The notes below the pieces were generated by a model, which was given only the letters and a program-made list of their open reading frames with translations, ran no database searches and was not told the origin of the DNA. Below, piece after piece: positions 36,307-46,595 of a DNA stretch of 64,000 nt (positions are counted from its first letter, which is position 1; each line of letters starts with the position of its first letter). The DNA lies in assembly GCF_009931115.1 (NCBI RefSeq), contig NZ_CP047491.1, positions 3,299,501 through 3,363,500 on the forward strand. The letters run 5' to 3'. Made by a program: the position numbers and the translations under genes. The DNA is from Microbulbifer hydrolyticus (lineage in GTDB: Bacteria; Pseudomonadota; Gammaproteobacteria; Pseudomonadales; Cellvibrionaceae).

Positions 36307-36794
36307 GATTTCGTCTCCGCTGCGTCGGATGTCCAGTGGCCGCGTTTGCCTCCGGTTTTCTCCTGCAGTTTTGTCGGCCCGATAACCATGGCTGGATCGA
36401 CGGCCTTGCACATGTCGTAAATGGTCAGCGCGGCGACGCTGGCGGCGGTGAGCGCTTCCATTTCCACGCCGGTGCGGCCGGCGAGGCGACAGTAGCTGCT
36501 GATATGGACTGTGCTGGCTGCTTCGTCCAGCTCGAAATCCACCTGCACTTTGGTGAGTGCGAGCGGGTGGCACAGGGGGATCAGGTCGGCGGTTTTCTTG
36601 GCGGCCTGGATTCCGGCAATGCGGGCGGTGGCGAGCACATCGCCTTTTTTGTTGTTACCGGCTTTGAGCTGCGCGAACGCATCCCGGGACATGGCGACGG
36701 CGGACTGGGCACGCGCGGAGCGGTCGGTGATGTCTTTGTCGGTGACATCGACCATGCTGGCTTCGCCCTGTTGGTTCAGGTGTGTGAGGGTCAT
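36303..36794 (-). CDS. moaC: Cyclic pyranopterin monophosphate synthase MoaC
   Basis: MoaC converts the MoaA product (3',8-cyclo-GTP) to cyclic pyranopterin monophosphate. The 163-residue protein has [16 protein letters not shown] at the N-terminus, the active-site block [10 protein letters not shown], and [23 protein letters not shown] with AMVIG shortly after, all diagnostic. Length is typical. It overlaps moaD by four bases and lies 18 bases after moaB. Confidence 0.96.
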   Translation of the reverse strand: MTLTHLNQQGEASMVDVTDKDITDRSARAQSAVAMSRDAFAQLKAGNNKKGDVLATARIAGIQAAKKTADLIPLCHPLALTKVQVDFELDEAASTVHISSYCRLAGRTGVEMEALTAASVAALTIYDMCKAVDPAMVIGPTKLQEKTGGKRGHWTSDAAETKS

Positions 36795-36812
36795 GGCGAT
36801 CTGGGTACTTGC

Positions 36813-37328
36813 TTATTTAGTGAGGTAGCCGACGAAGTTGCACGGCATATGGCTTGCGGTGAGCTGTTCCTGCAGCAGTTTGCTCCAGCCGGTTTTGCAG
36901 GCGCCGGTGGAGCCGGGCAGGCAGGCGATGAGGGTGCGATTGGCAAGGCCGGCGAGGGCCCGGGACTGGATGGTGGAGGAGCCGATTTCCTCGTAGCTGA
37001 CTGCGCGGAAGATTTCGCCGAAGCCGTCGATGTGTTTGTCGAACAGGGGGGCGAGGGCTTCGGGGGTGGAGTCGCGTCCGGCGAAGCCGGTCCCGCCGGT
37101 GGTGAGGATGACCTGAATTTCGGGGTCGGCGATCCAGGCGGACACTTTGGCGCGCAGCAGGTATTTGTCATCGATGACGATGGCCTTGTCGGCGAGGTTG
37201 TGACCGTCGGCCTGCAGGGCTTCTACCAGGTATTTACCGGAGGTGTCGCTTTCTTCGGTTCTCGTATCGGAGACGGTCAGTACTGCGATGTTGAGTTTTT
37301 GATTTGGATCTTTTGGGGCGTGGCTCAT
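36813..37328 (-). CDS. moaB: Molybdopterin adenylyltransferase family protein MoaB
   Basis: MoaB-type proteins bind molybdopterin and adenylylate it (the MogA reaction) or act as a close paralogue. The 171-residue protein contains the nucleotide-binding block ILTTGGTGFAGRDSTPEAL and the segment LPGSTGACKTGWSKLL. The start is the ATG at 37326-37328, behind GGAG; the open frame upstream runs into an intergenic inverted repeat and is not coding. It is separated from moaA by that repeat. The C-terminus NFVGYLTK is typical of MoaB. Confidence 0.94.
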   Translation of the reverse strand: MSHAPKDPNQKLNIAVLTVSDTRTEESDTSGKYLVEALQADGHNLADKAIVIDDKYLLRAKVSAWIADPEIQVILTTGGTGFAGRDSTPEALAPLFDKHIDGFGEIFRAVSYEEIGSSTIQSRALAGLANRTLIACLPGSTGACKTGWSKLLQEQLTASHMPCNFVGYLTK

Positions 37329-37384
37329 GGTCTGGTGCTCCGTAGCCTTGAGTGCTCTGTTCTTGGTTTTTTGGCGGCTGGTCA

Positions 37385-37478
37385 CCGGGGGCGGGTTTTC
37401 AGGACCGCTGTGGATACATCCCTGTACGCTGCGTCGGCGACGTCCATGTCGCCGACGCTCCTGAAAACCCGCCCCCGG
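37385..37478. repeat. Composite inverted repeat between moaA and moaB
   Basis: Two perfect 20-base arms (37385-37404 and 37459-37478, starting CCGGGGGCGGG) enclose 54 bases. Inside, directly against the right arm, a perfect 11-bp stem (GCGTCGGCGAC at 37431-37441 with GTCGCCGACGC at 37448-37458) has a six-base loop. The nested structure resembles dispersed REP-like intergenic repeats of GC-rich gammaproteobacteria. No second copy was seen in this window. It lies within the moa transcript and could terminate, attenuate or stabilise it. Confidence 0.85.
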
Positions 37479-37524
37479 CACCCAGCCTTCTATTACGGGT
37501 AATTTACTTCGTAAGTGTTAAAAG

Positions 37525-38508
37525 CTATCCACCAATGATGGATAAGTTTTGCGTTCCCCCGGTATTTCCCTGCTGCAGATAGTGGCTGACTTCTTTATTG
37601 CCAATCAGCGCCCTCACCTTCTCCGCCAGCGCATCGGCGTCGCTGGTGCGGATGGTTTCGCGCAGGTCGAGGCCGGCATCGGAGAACAGGCACAGGTGCA
37701 GTTTGCCCTGCGCGGAGATGCGCAGGCGGTTGCAGCTGTTGCAGAAGTCTTTGCTGTAGGGGGTGATCAATCCGATGCGGCCGGCGTAGTCCGGGTGGAC
37801 GTATTCGCGGGCGGGGCCGGCGTCGATGGGTCTTGGGAGTAGTTGCCAACCGTTTTCGATCAGCTGGCTTTCGATGTCGGCGCCGCGCAGGTGGTTGCTG
37901 GCAAAGTAGTCACGGTTGTCGCCGGTCTGCATGAGTTCGATGAAGCGGAGGGTGACCGGGGTGGTTTTGAGCCAGCCGAGGAACTGCTGCAGCCGAGGCT
38001 GCGCACCATCACTGAGCAGCACGGCGTTAACCTTGGTCTGGACGCCCAGTTCCAGTGCGCGATCAATGCCGGTGAGAATTTTTGGCAGGCAGTCGTGACC
38101 GGTGATGCGGGCGAATTCTGCCGCGTCGAGGCTGTCGATGCTGATGTTGAGCTGGTCGAGGCCGTTCTGTTGCCAGGCGTCGATGACGCCGGGCAGTTTG
38201 TAGCCGTTGCTGGTGACGGCGACACGGCGGATGCCAGGGGTTTTTGCTGCGGCCAGGATCAGTTCGGGCAGGTCTTTGCGCAGGGAGGGCTCGCCGCCGC
38301 TCAGGCGCACCTTTCTGGTGCCAAGCTGGGCGAAGGCGCGCATGACGGTGGAGGCCTCGGCCACAGACAGGTCTGGCAGGTTGTGGCTGGCCCGGTAGCC
38401 GTCTGGCAAACAGTAGTCGCAACGGAAGTTGCACACATCTGTAACCGACAGGCGCAGATAGTAGAAGCGACGGCCGTGACCGTCTTCCAGTATGTTGTTT
38501 TGTTTCAT
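37525..38508 (-). CDS. moaA: GTP 3',8-cyclase MoaA (radical SAM)
   Basis: MoaA is the first enzyme of molybdenum cofactor synthesis. The 327-residue protein has the radical SAM cluster motif CNFRCDYC (cysteines about 26, 30 and 33), the GGEPSLRKDL block, and the second 4Fe-4S site near the C-terminus (FCNSCNRLR, then C about 13 residues on). It ends in GG, needed for activity in the family. The codons GTG-ATG are adjacent; the ATG at 38506-38508 has better spacing from the AAGG and is chosen. It follows a Moco riboswitch, so cofactor should feed back on its expression. Confidence 0.96.
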   Translation of the reverse strand: MKQNNILEDGHGRRFYYLRLSVTDVCNFRCDYCLPDGYRASHNLPDLSVAEASTVMRAFAQLGTRKVRLSGGEPSLRKDLPELILAAAKTPGIRRVAVTSNGYKLPGVIDAWQQNGLDQLNISIDSLDAAEFARITGHDCLPKILTGIDRALELGVQTKVNAVLLSDGAQPRLQQFLGWLKTTPVTLRFIELMQTGDNRDYFASNHLRGADIESQLIENGWQLLPRPIDAGPAREYVHPDYAGRIGLITPYSKDFCNSCNRLRISAQGKLHLCLFSDAGLDLRETIRTSDADALAEKVRALIGNKEVSHYLQQGNTGGTQNLSIIGG

Positions 38509-38513
38509 CACCT

Positions 38514-38632
38514 TTCCAAATACGGGAGGCCGTTCGGTTTCCCTCGCGACCCTGGCGGGCTGGCTTAGCCGCCCGCGGCCACATGCTCTTATTCAACGCA
38601 AAGGCCGTTGAACTTAGCGCCTGTGGCTCGGT
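38514..38632 (-). promoter_or_regulatory. Moco (molybdenum cofactor) riboswitch
   Basis: The leader of moaA matches the Moco RNA motif as I remember it from E. coli moaA. On the minus strand GAGCCAC (38623-38629) pairs with GTGGC (about 38579-38583). A hairpin TTCAACG/CGTTGAA lies between. Then come GCGGGC/GCCCGC with an inner GGCT/AGCC, then GGGTCGCGAGGGAAACC, and finally GCCTCCCGTATTTGGAAAGG, which holds the ribosome site of moaA. Sequestration of that last segment would switch translation. A covariance search would confirm it. Confidence 0.78.
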
Positions 38633-38804
38633 GTTAGTTAGTAGTAAGAGTATCTGTGTGTTGTTTTTCCCAAAGTTGTTCGCTCGCCGCCCCGGCAATG
38701 GAGGGCGCGCATTTACGCAAAGATATACAGCACAACGTATCAGGAGTCCCAGACTTTGTGCAAATTGGCGGCCAATTCATCAAGTTGGGGCGAGGGGCCG
38801 GTTT

Positions 38805-40283
<1,479 letters not shown>

Positions 40284-40376
40284 ACGACTCTCTTTAGCTC
40301 TCGGGCAATTTGTGACCGGGGTTCGGTGTTATAGACACAGCTTAGCCAGCAATCTCATGCCCCAAGGGCCACAGCG

Positions 40377-41699
40377 TTATTTATGCGCCACAGGTAGCAC
40401 CAGAATTGCGCGGAAATCGTTGACGTTGGTCCTGGTCGGCCCGGTGACAATCAGGTTGTCCAGCTCGGCAAAAAAACTGTAGGCGTCATTGTTGGCGAGA
40501 TAGTCGTCGGGGTTCAGCCCCTGGGATTGCACCCTCCCCCAGTCGTCCGGCGAAAAAAGTGCACCCGCATTGTCTTCCGAGCCGTCGATGCCATCGGTAT
40601 CCACGGCGAGGCCATAAATACCCGCCGCGCCTTCAAGTGCGTTAAACAGCCCCAGCAGGTATTCCACATTGCGGCCGCCGCGGCCGTTGCCGGTTACGGT
40701 CACGCTGGTCTCGCCGCCAGACAGGATCACCAGCGGCGCGCTGATTTCGCGCTGGGTATCCAGCGCCAGGCGGGCGTGCTCGGCACCGAGTTCGCGGGCC
40801 TCCCCTTCCAGGTCATCGCCCAGTAACCGCACCGCAACACCGGCGCTCTCTGCCGCCTGCTTTGCCGCCGCCAGCGCGTCGGCCGCGGTGGCCAGCATGT
40901 GCACCTCGTCGCGGGCAAACGCTTCGTCTAGCGGGTGGGGCGCAGGATTGTTCGCCTCGAGGTGGGCGCGCACGTTTTCATCGATGTCGATGCCATAGCG
41001 GCGCAGAACCGCCAGCGCATCCGCCGGGGTGGAGGTATCCGGCAACGACGGGCCGGAGGCAATCAGGGTCGGGTCATCACCCGGCACATCGGAAATCAGG
41101 TAGGTCACCACCCGCGCGGGGTGTGCCGCTGCAGCCAGCCGGCCGCCCTTGATCGCCGACAGGTGGCGACGCACGGTATTGATGTCGCGGATGGGCGCGC
41201 CGCTGCGCAACAGTGCCTTGTTGATGGCCTGCTTCTGCGCCAGGCTCAGCCCGGGCGCGGGCAAGGTCATCAGCGCCGATCCGCCACCGGAAACCAGTGC
41301 AATCACGAGATCCTCGGACGTCATCCCCTGCACGGATTCGAGCATGCGCTGTGCTGCCACCTGTGAGAGGTCGTCCGGCATCGGGTGCGAGGCTTCCAGT
41401 ACCTCGATGTGCCTGCAGCGGGCGCCGTGGTCGTAACGTGTGACCACCAGCCCGGTGAGCGGCTGGCGGTAACCATGCCGGGCCCAGGCGGCCTCGAGCG
41501 CCGCCGCCATCGCCGCGCTGGCTTTGCCCGCACCGATCACCAGGTTTCTGGCGCCGGGGCTGGGCAGGGAATCCGGGATCAGGTTGTTCGGGTGCACCGC
41601 GGCCACGGTAACCTCGGCCAACTGGCGTAGCCACCCGGTCACCGACTCCGGGCTGTTGGCGCTATCGGCGAAGTCATCGAGGGAGGGTAAGGGTTTCAT
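40377..41699 (-). CDS. Glycerate 2-kinase (MOFRL family, TtuD/GckA-like)
   Basis: This 440-residue cytoplasmic kinase converts glycerate to 2-phosphoglycerate. It has the N-terminal GckA domain (NLVIGAGKASAAMAAALEAAW, EASHPMPDDLSQVAAQRML, LVSGGGSALMTLPAPGLSL) and the C-terminal MOFRL domain (LVILSGGETSVTVTGNGRGGRN, GLAVDTDGIDGSEDNAGA). The start is the ATG at 41697-41699; the open frame upstream is non-coding leader. Pyruvate kinase follows, so glycerate could go to pyruvate in three steps with enolase supplied elsewhere. Regulation is not visible. Confidence 0.92.
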   Translation of the reverse strand: MKPLPSLDDFADSANSPESVTGWLRQLAEVTVAAVHPNNLIPDSLPSPGARNLVIGAGKASAAMAAALEAAWARHGYRQPLTGLVVTRYDHGARCRHIEVLEASHPMPDDLSQVAAQRMLESVQGMTSEDLVIALVSGGGSALMTLPAPGLSLAQKQAINKALLRSGAPIRDINTVRRHLSAIKGGRLAAAAHPARVVTYLISDVPGDDPTLIASGPSLPDTSTPADALAVLRRYGIDIDENVRAHLEANNPAPHPLDEAFARDEVHMLATAADALAAAKQAAESAGVAVRLLGDDLEGEARELGAEHARLALDTQREISAPLVILSGGETSVTVTGNGRGGRNVEYLLGLFNALEGAAGIYGLAVDTDGIDGSEDNAGALFSPDDWGRVQSQGLNPDDYLANNDAYSFFAELDNLIVTGPTRTNVNDFRAILVLPVAHK

Positions 41700-41877
41700 T
41701 GGCGGTTCTCTGTTTTGTTTTGCTTTGTTTTGCTCTGCTGGGTTCGATTTATTGTATTGCGGCACCACGTTATCAATCGACTTGACCAATACCTGGATCA
41801 CAGTGGTGCACTGGCAACTGTGTTGCAAAATCGGTTCCCACTGCGAGTGTCGCGGCATCACCATGAAGCAAAACCGA

Positions 41878-43206
41878 TTACAGAAATGCGAATTTCGCGA
41901 GAAAAACCGCACTCAGGATATACAGGCTCAATGACACCTGCCGGTGCTGGCCGGTACACAGCTTGAGCGCCGTGTAGGTGAGGAAGCCGAGCGCAATCCC
42001 GTTGGCGATGGAAAAGGTCAGCGGCATCATGATCATGGTGACCACTGCCGGTATCGCGTCGGTCAGGTCGTCCCAGCGGATCTGCGCCATACCGCCCATC
42101 ATCAGCATCGCCACATAAATCAGTGCGCCCGCGGTGGCATAGGCGGGAATCATCCCCGCCAGGGGCGAGAAAAACACGCACAGCAGAAACAGCGCGCCCA
42201 CTGTCACCGCTGTTAACCCGGTGCGACCACCGGCGGCTACCCCGGCGGCGCTCTCCACAAAACTGGTGACCGGCGGGCTGCCCACAAACGCCCCCAGCAC
42301 ACTGGAGGTACTGTCTGCCTTGAGCGCCCGCGGCAATTTCTCGATCGATCCGTCCGGCTCGATCAACCCGGCGCGGTGTGCCACCCCCATCAAGGTGCCC
42401 GCAGTGTCGAAGATATTGATAAACAGGAACGCGAGGATCACGCTCACCATACTCAGGTCCAGCGCACCGCGAATATCCATGGCCATCCAGGTTGGCGCCA
42501 GGCTCGGCGGTGAGGACACCAGCCCCTGATAATCCACCAGCCCCAGCGCCCAGCCGATACCAGTGACCACCAGGATACTGATCAGGATTGCCCCGAACAC
42601 CCGCCAGAAACTGAGCGTGGCAATCATCAGAAAACACAGTGCCGCCAGCAGCTTGGGCGGCTCACGGAAGGAGCCGAGCGCAAGCAATGTCGCCTCACTC
42701 GGCACCACAATGCCCGCCGACTTCAGCCCAATCAGCCCGAGGAACAGCCCTACCCCGGCGCCCATGGAATAGCGCAGGCACAGGGGAATACTCTCCATGA
42801 TCCAGGCGCGCACCCGCGACAGACTCATCAGCACAAACAGCACACCGGCGATCAGCACCGCACCCAGGGCCACCTGCCAGCGGTACCCCATCTCGCCCAC
42901 CACCGAGTAGGCAAAAAACGCGGTAAGCCCGATACCGGGCGCGAGCCCCACCGGCCAGTTGGCGTAAAAGCCCATCAGGAAACACGCCACCGCGCTGCCA
43001 ATACAGGTGGCGACAAACACCGCACCGTGGTCCATGCCGGTATTGGCGAGCATGTTCGGGGTAACGAACACCACGTAGGCCATGGTGACGAAGGTGGTCA
43101 GCCCCGCCATCAGCTCCTGACGTACGCTGGTGCCGTGGTCGCGCAGGGCGAAGATGCGCTCGATAAGAGGTTGCTGGTGCAATGGCGGCTCCACAGGCCG
43201 GGACAA
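41878..43206 (-). CDS. NCS2-family purine permease (AzgA-like)
   Basis: This 442-residue inner-membrane transporter has about 12-14 membrane spans. It belongs to the AzgA-type guanine/hypoxanthine/adenine:proton symporters. Diagnostic segments are GLTTFVTMAYVVFVTPNML, GLAPGIGLTAFFAY, LFINIFDTAGTLMGVAHRAGL and VGSPPVTSFVESAAGVAAGGRTGLTA. The gene lies upstream of glycerate kinase and pyruvate kinase. Purine breakdown yields glyoxylate and then glycerate, so a shared role is plausible but not shown. The exact purine specificity cannot be read. Confidence 0.9.
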   Translation of the reverse strand: MSRPVEPPLHQQPLIERIFALRDHGTSVRQELMAGLTTFVTMAYVVFVTPNMLANTGMDHGAVFVATCIGSAVACFLMGFYANWPVGLAPGIGLTAFFAYSVVGEMGYRWQVALGAVLIAGVLFVLMSLSRVRAWIMESIPLCLRYSMGAGVGLFLGLIGLKSAGIVVPSEATLLALGSFREPPKLLAALCFLMIATLSFWRVFGAILISILVVTGIGWALGLVDYQGLVSSPPSLAPTWMAMDIRGALDLSMVSVILAFLFINIFDTAGTLMGVAHRAGLIEPDGSIEKLPRALKADSTSSVLGAFVGSPPVTSFVESAAGVAAGGRTGLTAVTVGALFLLCVFFSPLAGMIPAYATAGALIYVAMLMMGGMAQIRWDDLTDAIPAVVTMIMMPLTFSIANGIALGFLTYTALKLCTGQHRQVSLSLYILSAVFLAKFAFL

Positions 43207-43391
43207 GGTTCAAAGGGAATCGGGTTTGTACCCTATTGTGGCTCACCGGCAGGATTCCGCCCACACAGCCGGCGCGGCGCCCCCTCGCCATGCCGCCGGA
43301 CCATCAAAGCATCGAACGGCTTCTATTCCCCCCGGGGCCCCAGTAAAATCGCCGATCTAACGGATACCCAGAGATACCGGAGCACCACCCC

Positions 43392-44111
43392 ATGGGCCGA
43401 GCCTACCAGAACCGCAAAGAATCAATGGCCAAGACCTCGAACATGAAGGCCAGGGTCTACAGCCGCTACGGCCGCGAGATCTACGTGACCGCAAAGTCCG
43501 GGGGCACCGACCCCAACGGCAACCTCGCCCTGCGCAGCCTGATCGACCGCGCCAAGAAAGAGCAGGTGCCCAGTCACGTGATTGAAAAGGCCATCGACAA
43601 GGCCAAGGGCGGCGGCGGCGAAGACTTCGCCCGCGCCCGCTATGAAGGCTTCGGCCCCGGCGGCTGCATGGCCATCATCGAGTGCCTCACCGACAACCCC
43701 AACCGCACCTTCGGCGACGTGCGTCAGGCGTTCACCAAAACCAAATGCAAGATCGGTACCGAAGGCTCCGTCAGCCACAGCTTCGACCACCTCGCCATCC
43801 TCGTATTCAAGCACGACGACGAAGAAGCGGTGCTGGAAGCGCTGATGGAAGCGGACGTGGATGTGACCGACATCGAAAACGAAGACGGCAAACTCTCAGT
43901 CTTCGCCCCGCATACCGATTACAACAAAGCAAAGCAGGCCTTGATCGAAGCGTTTGGCGAGATCGATTTTGACGTAGACGAAATCCAGTTTGTGCCTCAG
44001 ACCTACACCACCGTGAGCGGGGATGATGTGGCGCTGTTTGAGAAGTTCACCGCGATGCTGGATGACCTGGAGGATGTGCAGGCGGTTTATCACAATGTGG
44101 AGAATGTGTAA
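43392..44111 (+). CDS. YebC/PmpR family protein, YeeN subtype
   Basis: This 239-residue cytoplasmic protein belongs to the YebC/TACO1 family, whose members act as DNA-binding regulators or as ribosome-associated factors that relieve stalling. The N-terminus ([19 protein letters not shown], then [16 protein letters not shown]) and the core ([37 protein letters not shown]) match the YeeN branch better than YebC. The C-terminus [12 protein letters not shown] is typical. The start is preceded by GGAG. It stands alone on the plus strand, divergent from the permease. Confidence 0.9.
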   Translation: MGRAYQNRKESMAKTSNMKARVYSRYGREIYVTAKSGGTDPNGNLALRSLIDRAKKEQVPSHVIEKAIDKAKGGGGEDFARARYEGFGPGGCMAIIECLTDNPNRTFGDVRQAFTKTKCKIGTEGSVSHSFDHLAILVFKHDDEEAVLEALMEADVDVTDIENEDGKLSVFAPHTDYNKAKQALIEAFGEIDFDVDEIQFVPQTYTTVSGDDVALFEKFTAMLDDLEDVQAVYHNVENV

Positions 44112-44311
44112 CTGACCGCAGGATTGATCCGCTTCACTGGGGGAGCGAACTTGACCGCTCCCCCTCCCCTCCTTACTAGCCCTCCCCACTCGCGGAAATC
44201 AAAGTCATCGAATAAGTGCTTTCTGCGCCAACCTCACCAAATTGGTACTGGCGTAAAGGGACTCTCTGCCGTTACGGGTGGTATTTTTCCGATTTTCCAC
44301 AGGGCCTACTT

Positions 44312-44731
44312 ATGGGAACTCAAAAGCAAGCGCTCCTCATTTTGAGTATCTTCGTGATTTCAGCGTGTAGTAAAAGCACCGCATCAAGTAGTCACGAGAC
44401 CTCCAAAGAAGCCCAGGATTTTCGAAAGTACGCTACCGCAATCTGCCTCGGTTCCTCTTTTGGTGAAGCATCAGTGAAGGCCGACGCCAATCGTTCAGCC
44501 AATGTTTATTTGGGTAATGTGGATCTCCAGGCATACGAATCCCTAAGAAGCCAACTGCAAAGCTGGAGACCAGATGGTTTCGCCACCAAGAATGGTCCTC
44601 AAGCCGCTATCGCTCGGTGTATGGAATTTTCCGAATCCGATGCAGTGAATCAGGTTTTTCGGCGGTTTGACCCCTGCAAAAATCAAGATGTCTGGCTCGA
44701 TCAGAAAGATTTCAAAACCCAGTGCAACTAA
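44312..44731 (+). CDS. Lipoprotein resembling T6SS immunity protein Tai4
   Basis: The ATG at 44312 gives a 139-residue protein with a lipoprotein signal (LLILSIFVISAC). The mature part has RKYATAICLGSSF, NVYLGNVDLQAYESL and a paired-cysteine C-terminal half (AIARCMEF, DPCKNQDVW, KTQCN). This pattern resembles Tai4-type immunity proteins that protect against type VI secretion amidases. No Tae4 amidase or T6SS gene is in the window, so it would be an orphan immunity gene. Base composition is clearly more AT-rich than the neighbours, consistent with transfer. The family assignment is tentative. Confidence 0.55.
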   Translation: MGTQKQALLILSIFVISACSKSTASSSHETSKEAQDFRKYATAICLGSSFGEASVKADANRSANVYLGNVDLQAYESLRSQLQSWRPDGFATKNGPQAAIARCMEFSESDAVNQVFRRFDPCKNQDVWLDQKDFKTQCN

Positions 44732-44810
44732 ACGCTTAAATGTTTGAATGGAATTCGCTGTAGCGATTTCCACGCCTACTTAGTTCCGCTGAATACCACG
44801 CCATAATCCC

Positions 44811-44841
44811 CCCGGCACTACCGTGTTGGTAGAGTGCCGGG
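44811..44841. other. Intergenic hairpin
   Basis: A perfect 9-bp stem (CCCGGCACT at 44811-44819 with AGTGCCGGG at 44833-44841) has a 13-base loop that can pair further (ACC/GGT). There is no T-tract. It lies between the Tai4-like gene and the DsbA/GspC-like gene, either as a weak terminator for the first or in the leader of the second. Confidence 0.5.
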
Positions 44842-44892
44842 AAGCCCTGTGGTAGAACGTATCCAATAACAATAATCAAAGGATTGAAGGCG

Positions 44893-46506
44893 ATGGCGAT
44901 GAAAGAACCGGGAGAACGTCACGGACGCCCTGCGTTGTGGCTGCTGCCAATTTTGCTGGCGACACTGCTCTCAGGCTGCGGCTCTGATACGCAGCAGAAC
45001 CCCACCGCGCAAACCGCAGGAGATCCGGTGGTGGCGCGTATCGATGAGAGCGCGATCACCCTGGCAGAAGTAGACCAGAAGATCCGTCTCGAGCGGCACG
45101 ATCTGGCACTGGACGAGTATCAGCTGCGATTCAACACGTTGAAATCGATGGTAGACGCCGAGCTCACCACTGCTGCCACCACCGACAAGCAGCCCGCCGT
45201 CGACTGGCTGCTTCCCCACCCCACTCCTCCCCGACTGGAAATCGACACCGCCGGGCGCCCCCTGCGCGGCAATCCCGAAGCGCCCGTGACTCTCGCGGTA
45301 TTCTGCTCCTACCAGTCGGTGCACTGCGCAAGCACCAACCTGGTATTGCGTGAATTACTGGAGCGCTATGCCGGCTGGATCGCCGTAGCCCCCTTCGACT
45401 TTCCCATGCACTACCACCGGCAGGGCATACAGGCGGCCACAGCGGTGCATTGCGCCAGCCAGCAGGGCACGCCTTGGGGCTACGCGGATGGTCTCTATAC
45501 CCGGGCCAAAACAATGGAGGCCGACGTCTTCCCCCAGCTCGCATCACAGCTCGGATTTGCGCAGGACGCATTTGACCGCTGCCTTGGCGAACCCGACGGC
45601 AACGACCGGATAGCCGCCGATACCGCCCTGGCCCGCACTCTAGGCCTGCAGAGCGTGCCGGTGGTGTTTATCAACGGACTGTACGTGAAGGGCCCGAAGA
45701 CCTCAGAGCACTACGCCATGTGGATTGACGAGGAACTCGCGCGCCTCGGTCATGATCCCGCAAGCCCTCACGCCGAAGCCGCGCGCTGGCGCCAATCCTC
45801 GGACGGTATTGCCGAGACCGACCTGCCATTGCAGCTGAGCGGCACCAGCGTGTCCTCACAGCCCGAACAATCCACCGCGCTCATTCGCATCCGCGATGCG
45901 TCTGCCAGCCGTTTCTCACCCGGGGACACCCTGATGCCCGGCGCCACCCTAAAACAGGTGCACGAGCGCCATGTCATCCTGCAGGTCGACGATCGCCTCG
46001 AGCGGTTATCCCTCCGTGGCGATGACGGCGATACGGTACACGTGCCCAGAACCGACACCACGCCGCGGGACGAGGCCACCATGCGGCGCATCGAACAGCC
46101 GGAAGGCGAATCCCGTAAACTGATCCCGCCTTCCGGGGTGCTGCCGCTGGGGCAGGAGTGGCTGGAAAAACAGCTGGCGAATCGCGCCGAGCTGGAAAAG
46201 AAATTCGTTAATGCAGAGCACGTGGTCGATGGGCACAACCTGCAGCGACTCGAAGGCATCGAGAACAGCGAGTTCTTCACCGCACTTGGGTTCGAGGAAG
46301 GCGACGTGGTGGTGCGGGTAAACGACAGCTGGGTGCACAGTGGCCAGAACCAGCTCTGGGATGCGCTCACCAGTGGACAGGTAGTTGATGTGACGTTTAT
46401 GCGTAACGGACTGCCGCAGCGGGTGCAGTATGTGGTGCAGGAGAAAGGTTATTTCGAGGAAAACAACGGCCAGAAGAACTCTGGCAGTGACGACAAAACC
46501 GACTGA
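44893..46506 (+). CDS. Chimeric lipoprotein: SurA-N-like, DsbA-like and GspC HR/PDZ-like domains
   Basis: This 537-residue lipoprotein is lipidated at about C29 (LLATLLSGC). Residues 43-95 resemble the SurA/PpiC N-terminal domain (VVARIDESAITLAEVDQKI). Residues 120-290 are DsbA/thioredoxin-like: GNPEAPVTLAVFCSYQSVHC, and VPVVFINGLYVKG with the cis-proline. The CXXC pair is replaced by two cysteines six residues apart (C138, C145). About 310-375 resembles the homology region of type II secretion GspC (STALIRIRD, GATLKQVHERHVILQVDDRLERLSL). About 400-505 looks like the GspC PDZ domain (GFEEGDVVVRVND). The start with AAGG at nine bases is chosen. No other type II secretion genes are nearby. It may chaperone or dock secreted disulfide proteins; that is speculative. 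Confidence 0.7.
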   Translation: MAMKEPGERHGRPALWLLPILLATLLSGCGSDTQQNPTAQTAGDPVVARIDESAITLAEVDQKIRLERHDLALDEYQLRFNTLKSMVDAELTTAATTDKQPAVDWLLPHPTPPRLEIDTAGRPLRGNPEAPVTLAVFCSYQSVHCASTNLVLRELLERYAGWIAVAPFDFPMHYHRQGIQAATAVHCASQQGTPWGYADGLYTRAKTMEADVFPQLASQLGFAQDAFDRCLGEPDGNDRIAADTALARTLGLQSVPVVFINGLYVKGPKTSEHYAMWIDEELARLGHDPASPHAEAARWRQSSDGIAETDLPLQLSGTSVSSQPEQSTALIRIRDASASRFSPGDTLMPGATLKQVHERHVILQVDDRLERLSLRGDDGDTVHVPRTDTTPRDEATMRRIEQPEGESRKLIPPSGVLPLGQEWLEKQLANRAELEKKFVNAEHVVDGHNLQRLEGIENSEFFTALGFEEGDVVVRVNDSWVHSGQNQLWDALTSGQVVDVTFMRNGLPQRVQYVVQEKGYFEENNGQKNSGSDDKTD

Positions 46507-46527
46507 TGCCTCCCCGTCGGCCAGTGT

Positions 46528-46547
46528 AGGGCTCCCTGAGGAGCCCT
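46528..46547. terminator. Hairpin between convergent genes
   Basis: A perfect 8-bp stem (AGGGCTCC with GGAGCCCT) has a CTGA loop, placed 22 bases after the stop of the chimeric lipoprotein and about 50 bases past the stop of the convergent SGNH gene. There is no clear T-tract, so it could be a bidirectional Rho-assisted terminator. Confidence 0.5.
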
Positions 46548-46595
46548 GTTCACCGCCCGGGATTTACGTATCCTGAATAATGTCTTTTAAAAGAT

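Noticed and set aside
36307-36573. N-terminal extension of moaD
   Set aside because: It overlaps moaC out of frame; the GTG start coupled to the moaC stop gives the normal 82-residue MoaD.
37329-37481. N-terminal extension of moaB
   Set aside because: The extra frame runs through the composite inverted repeat, is arginine-rich, and the ATG at 37328 has a proper ribosome site and matches the family start.
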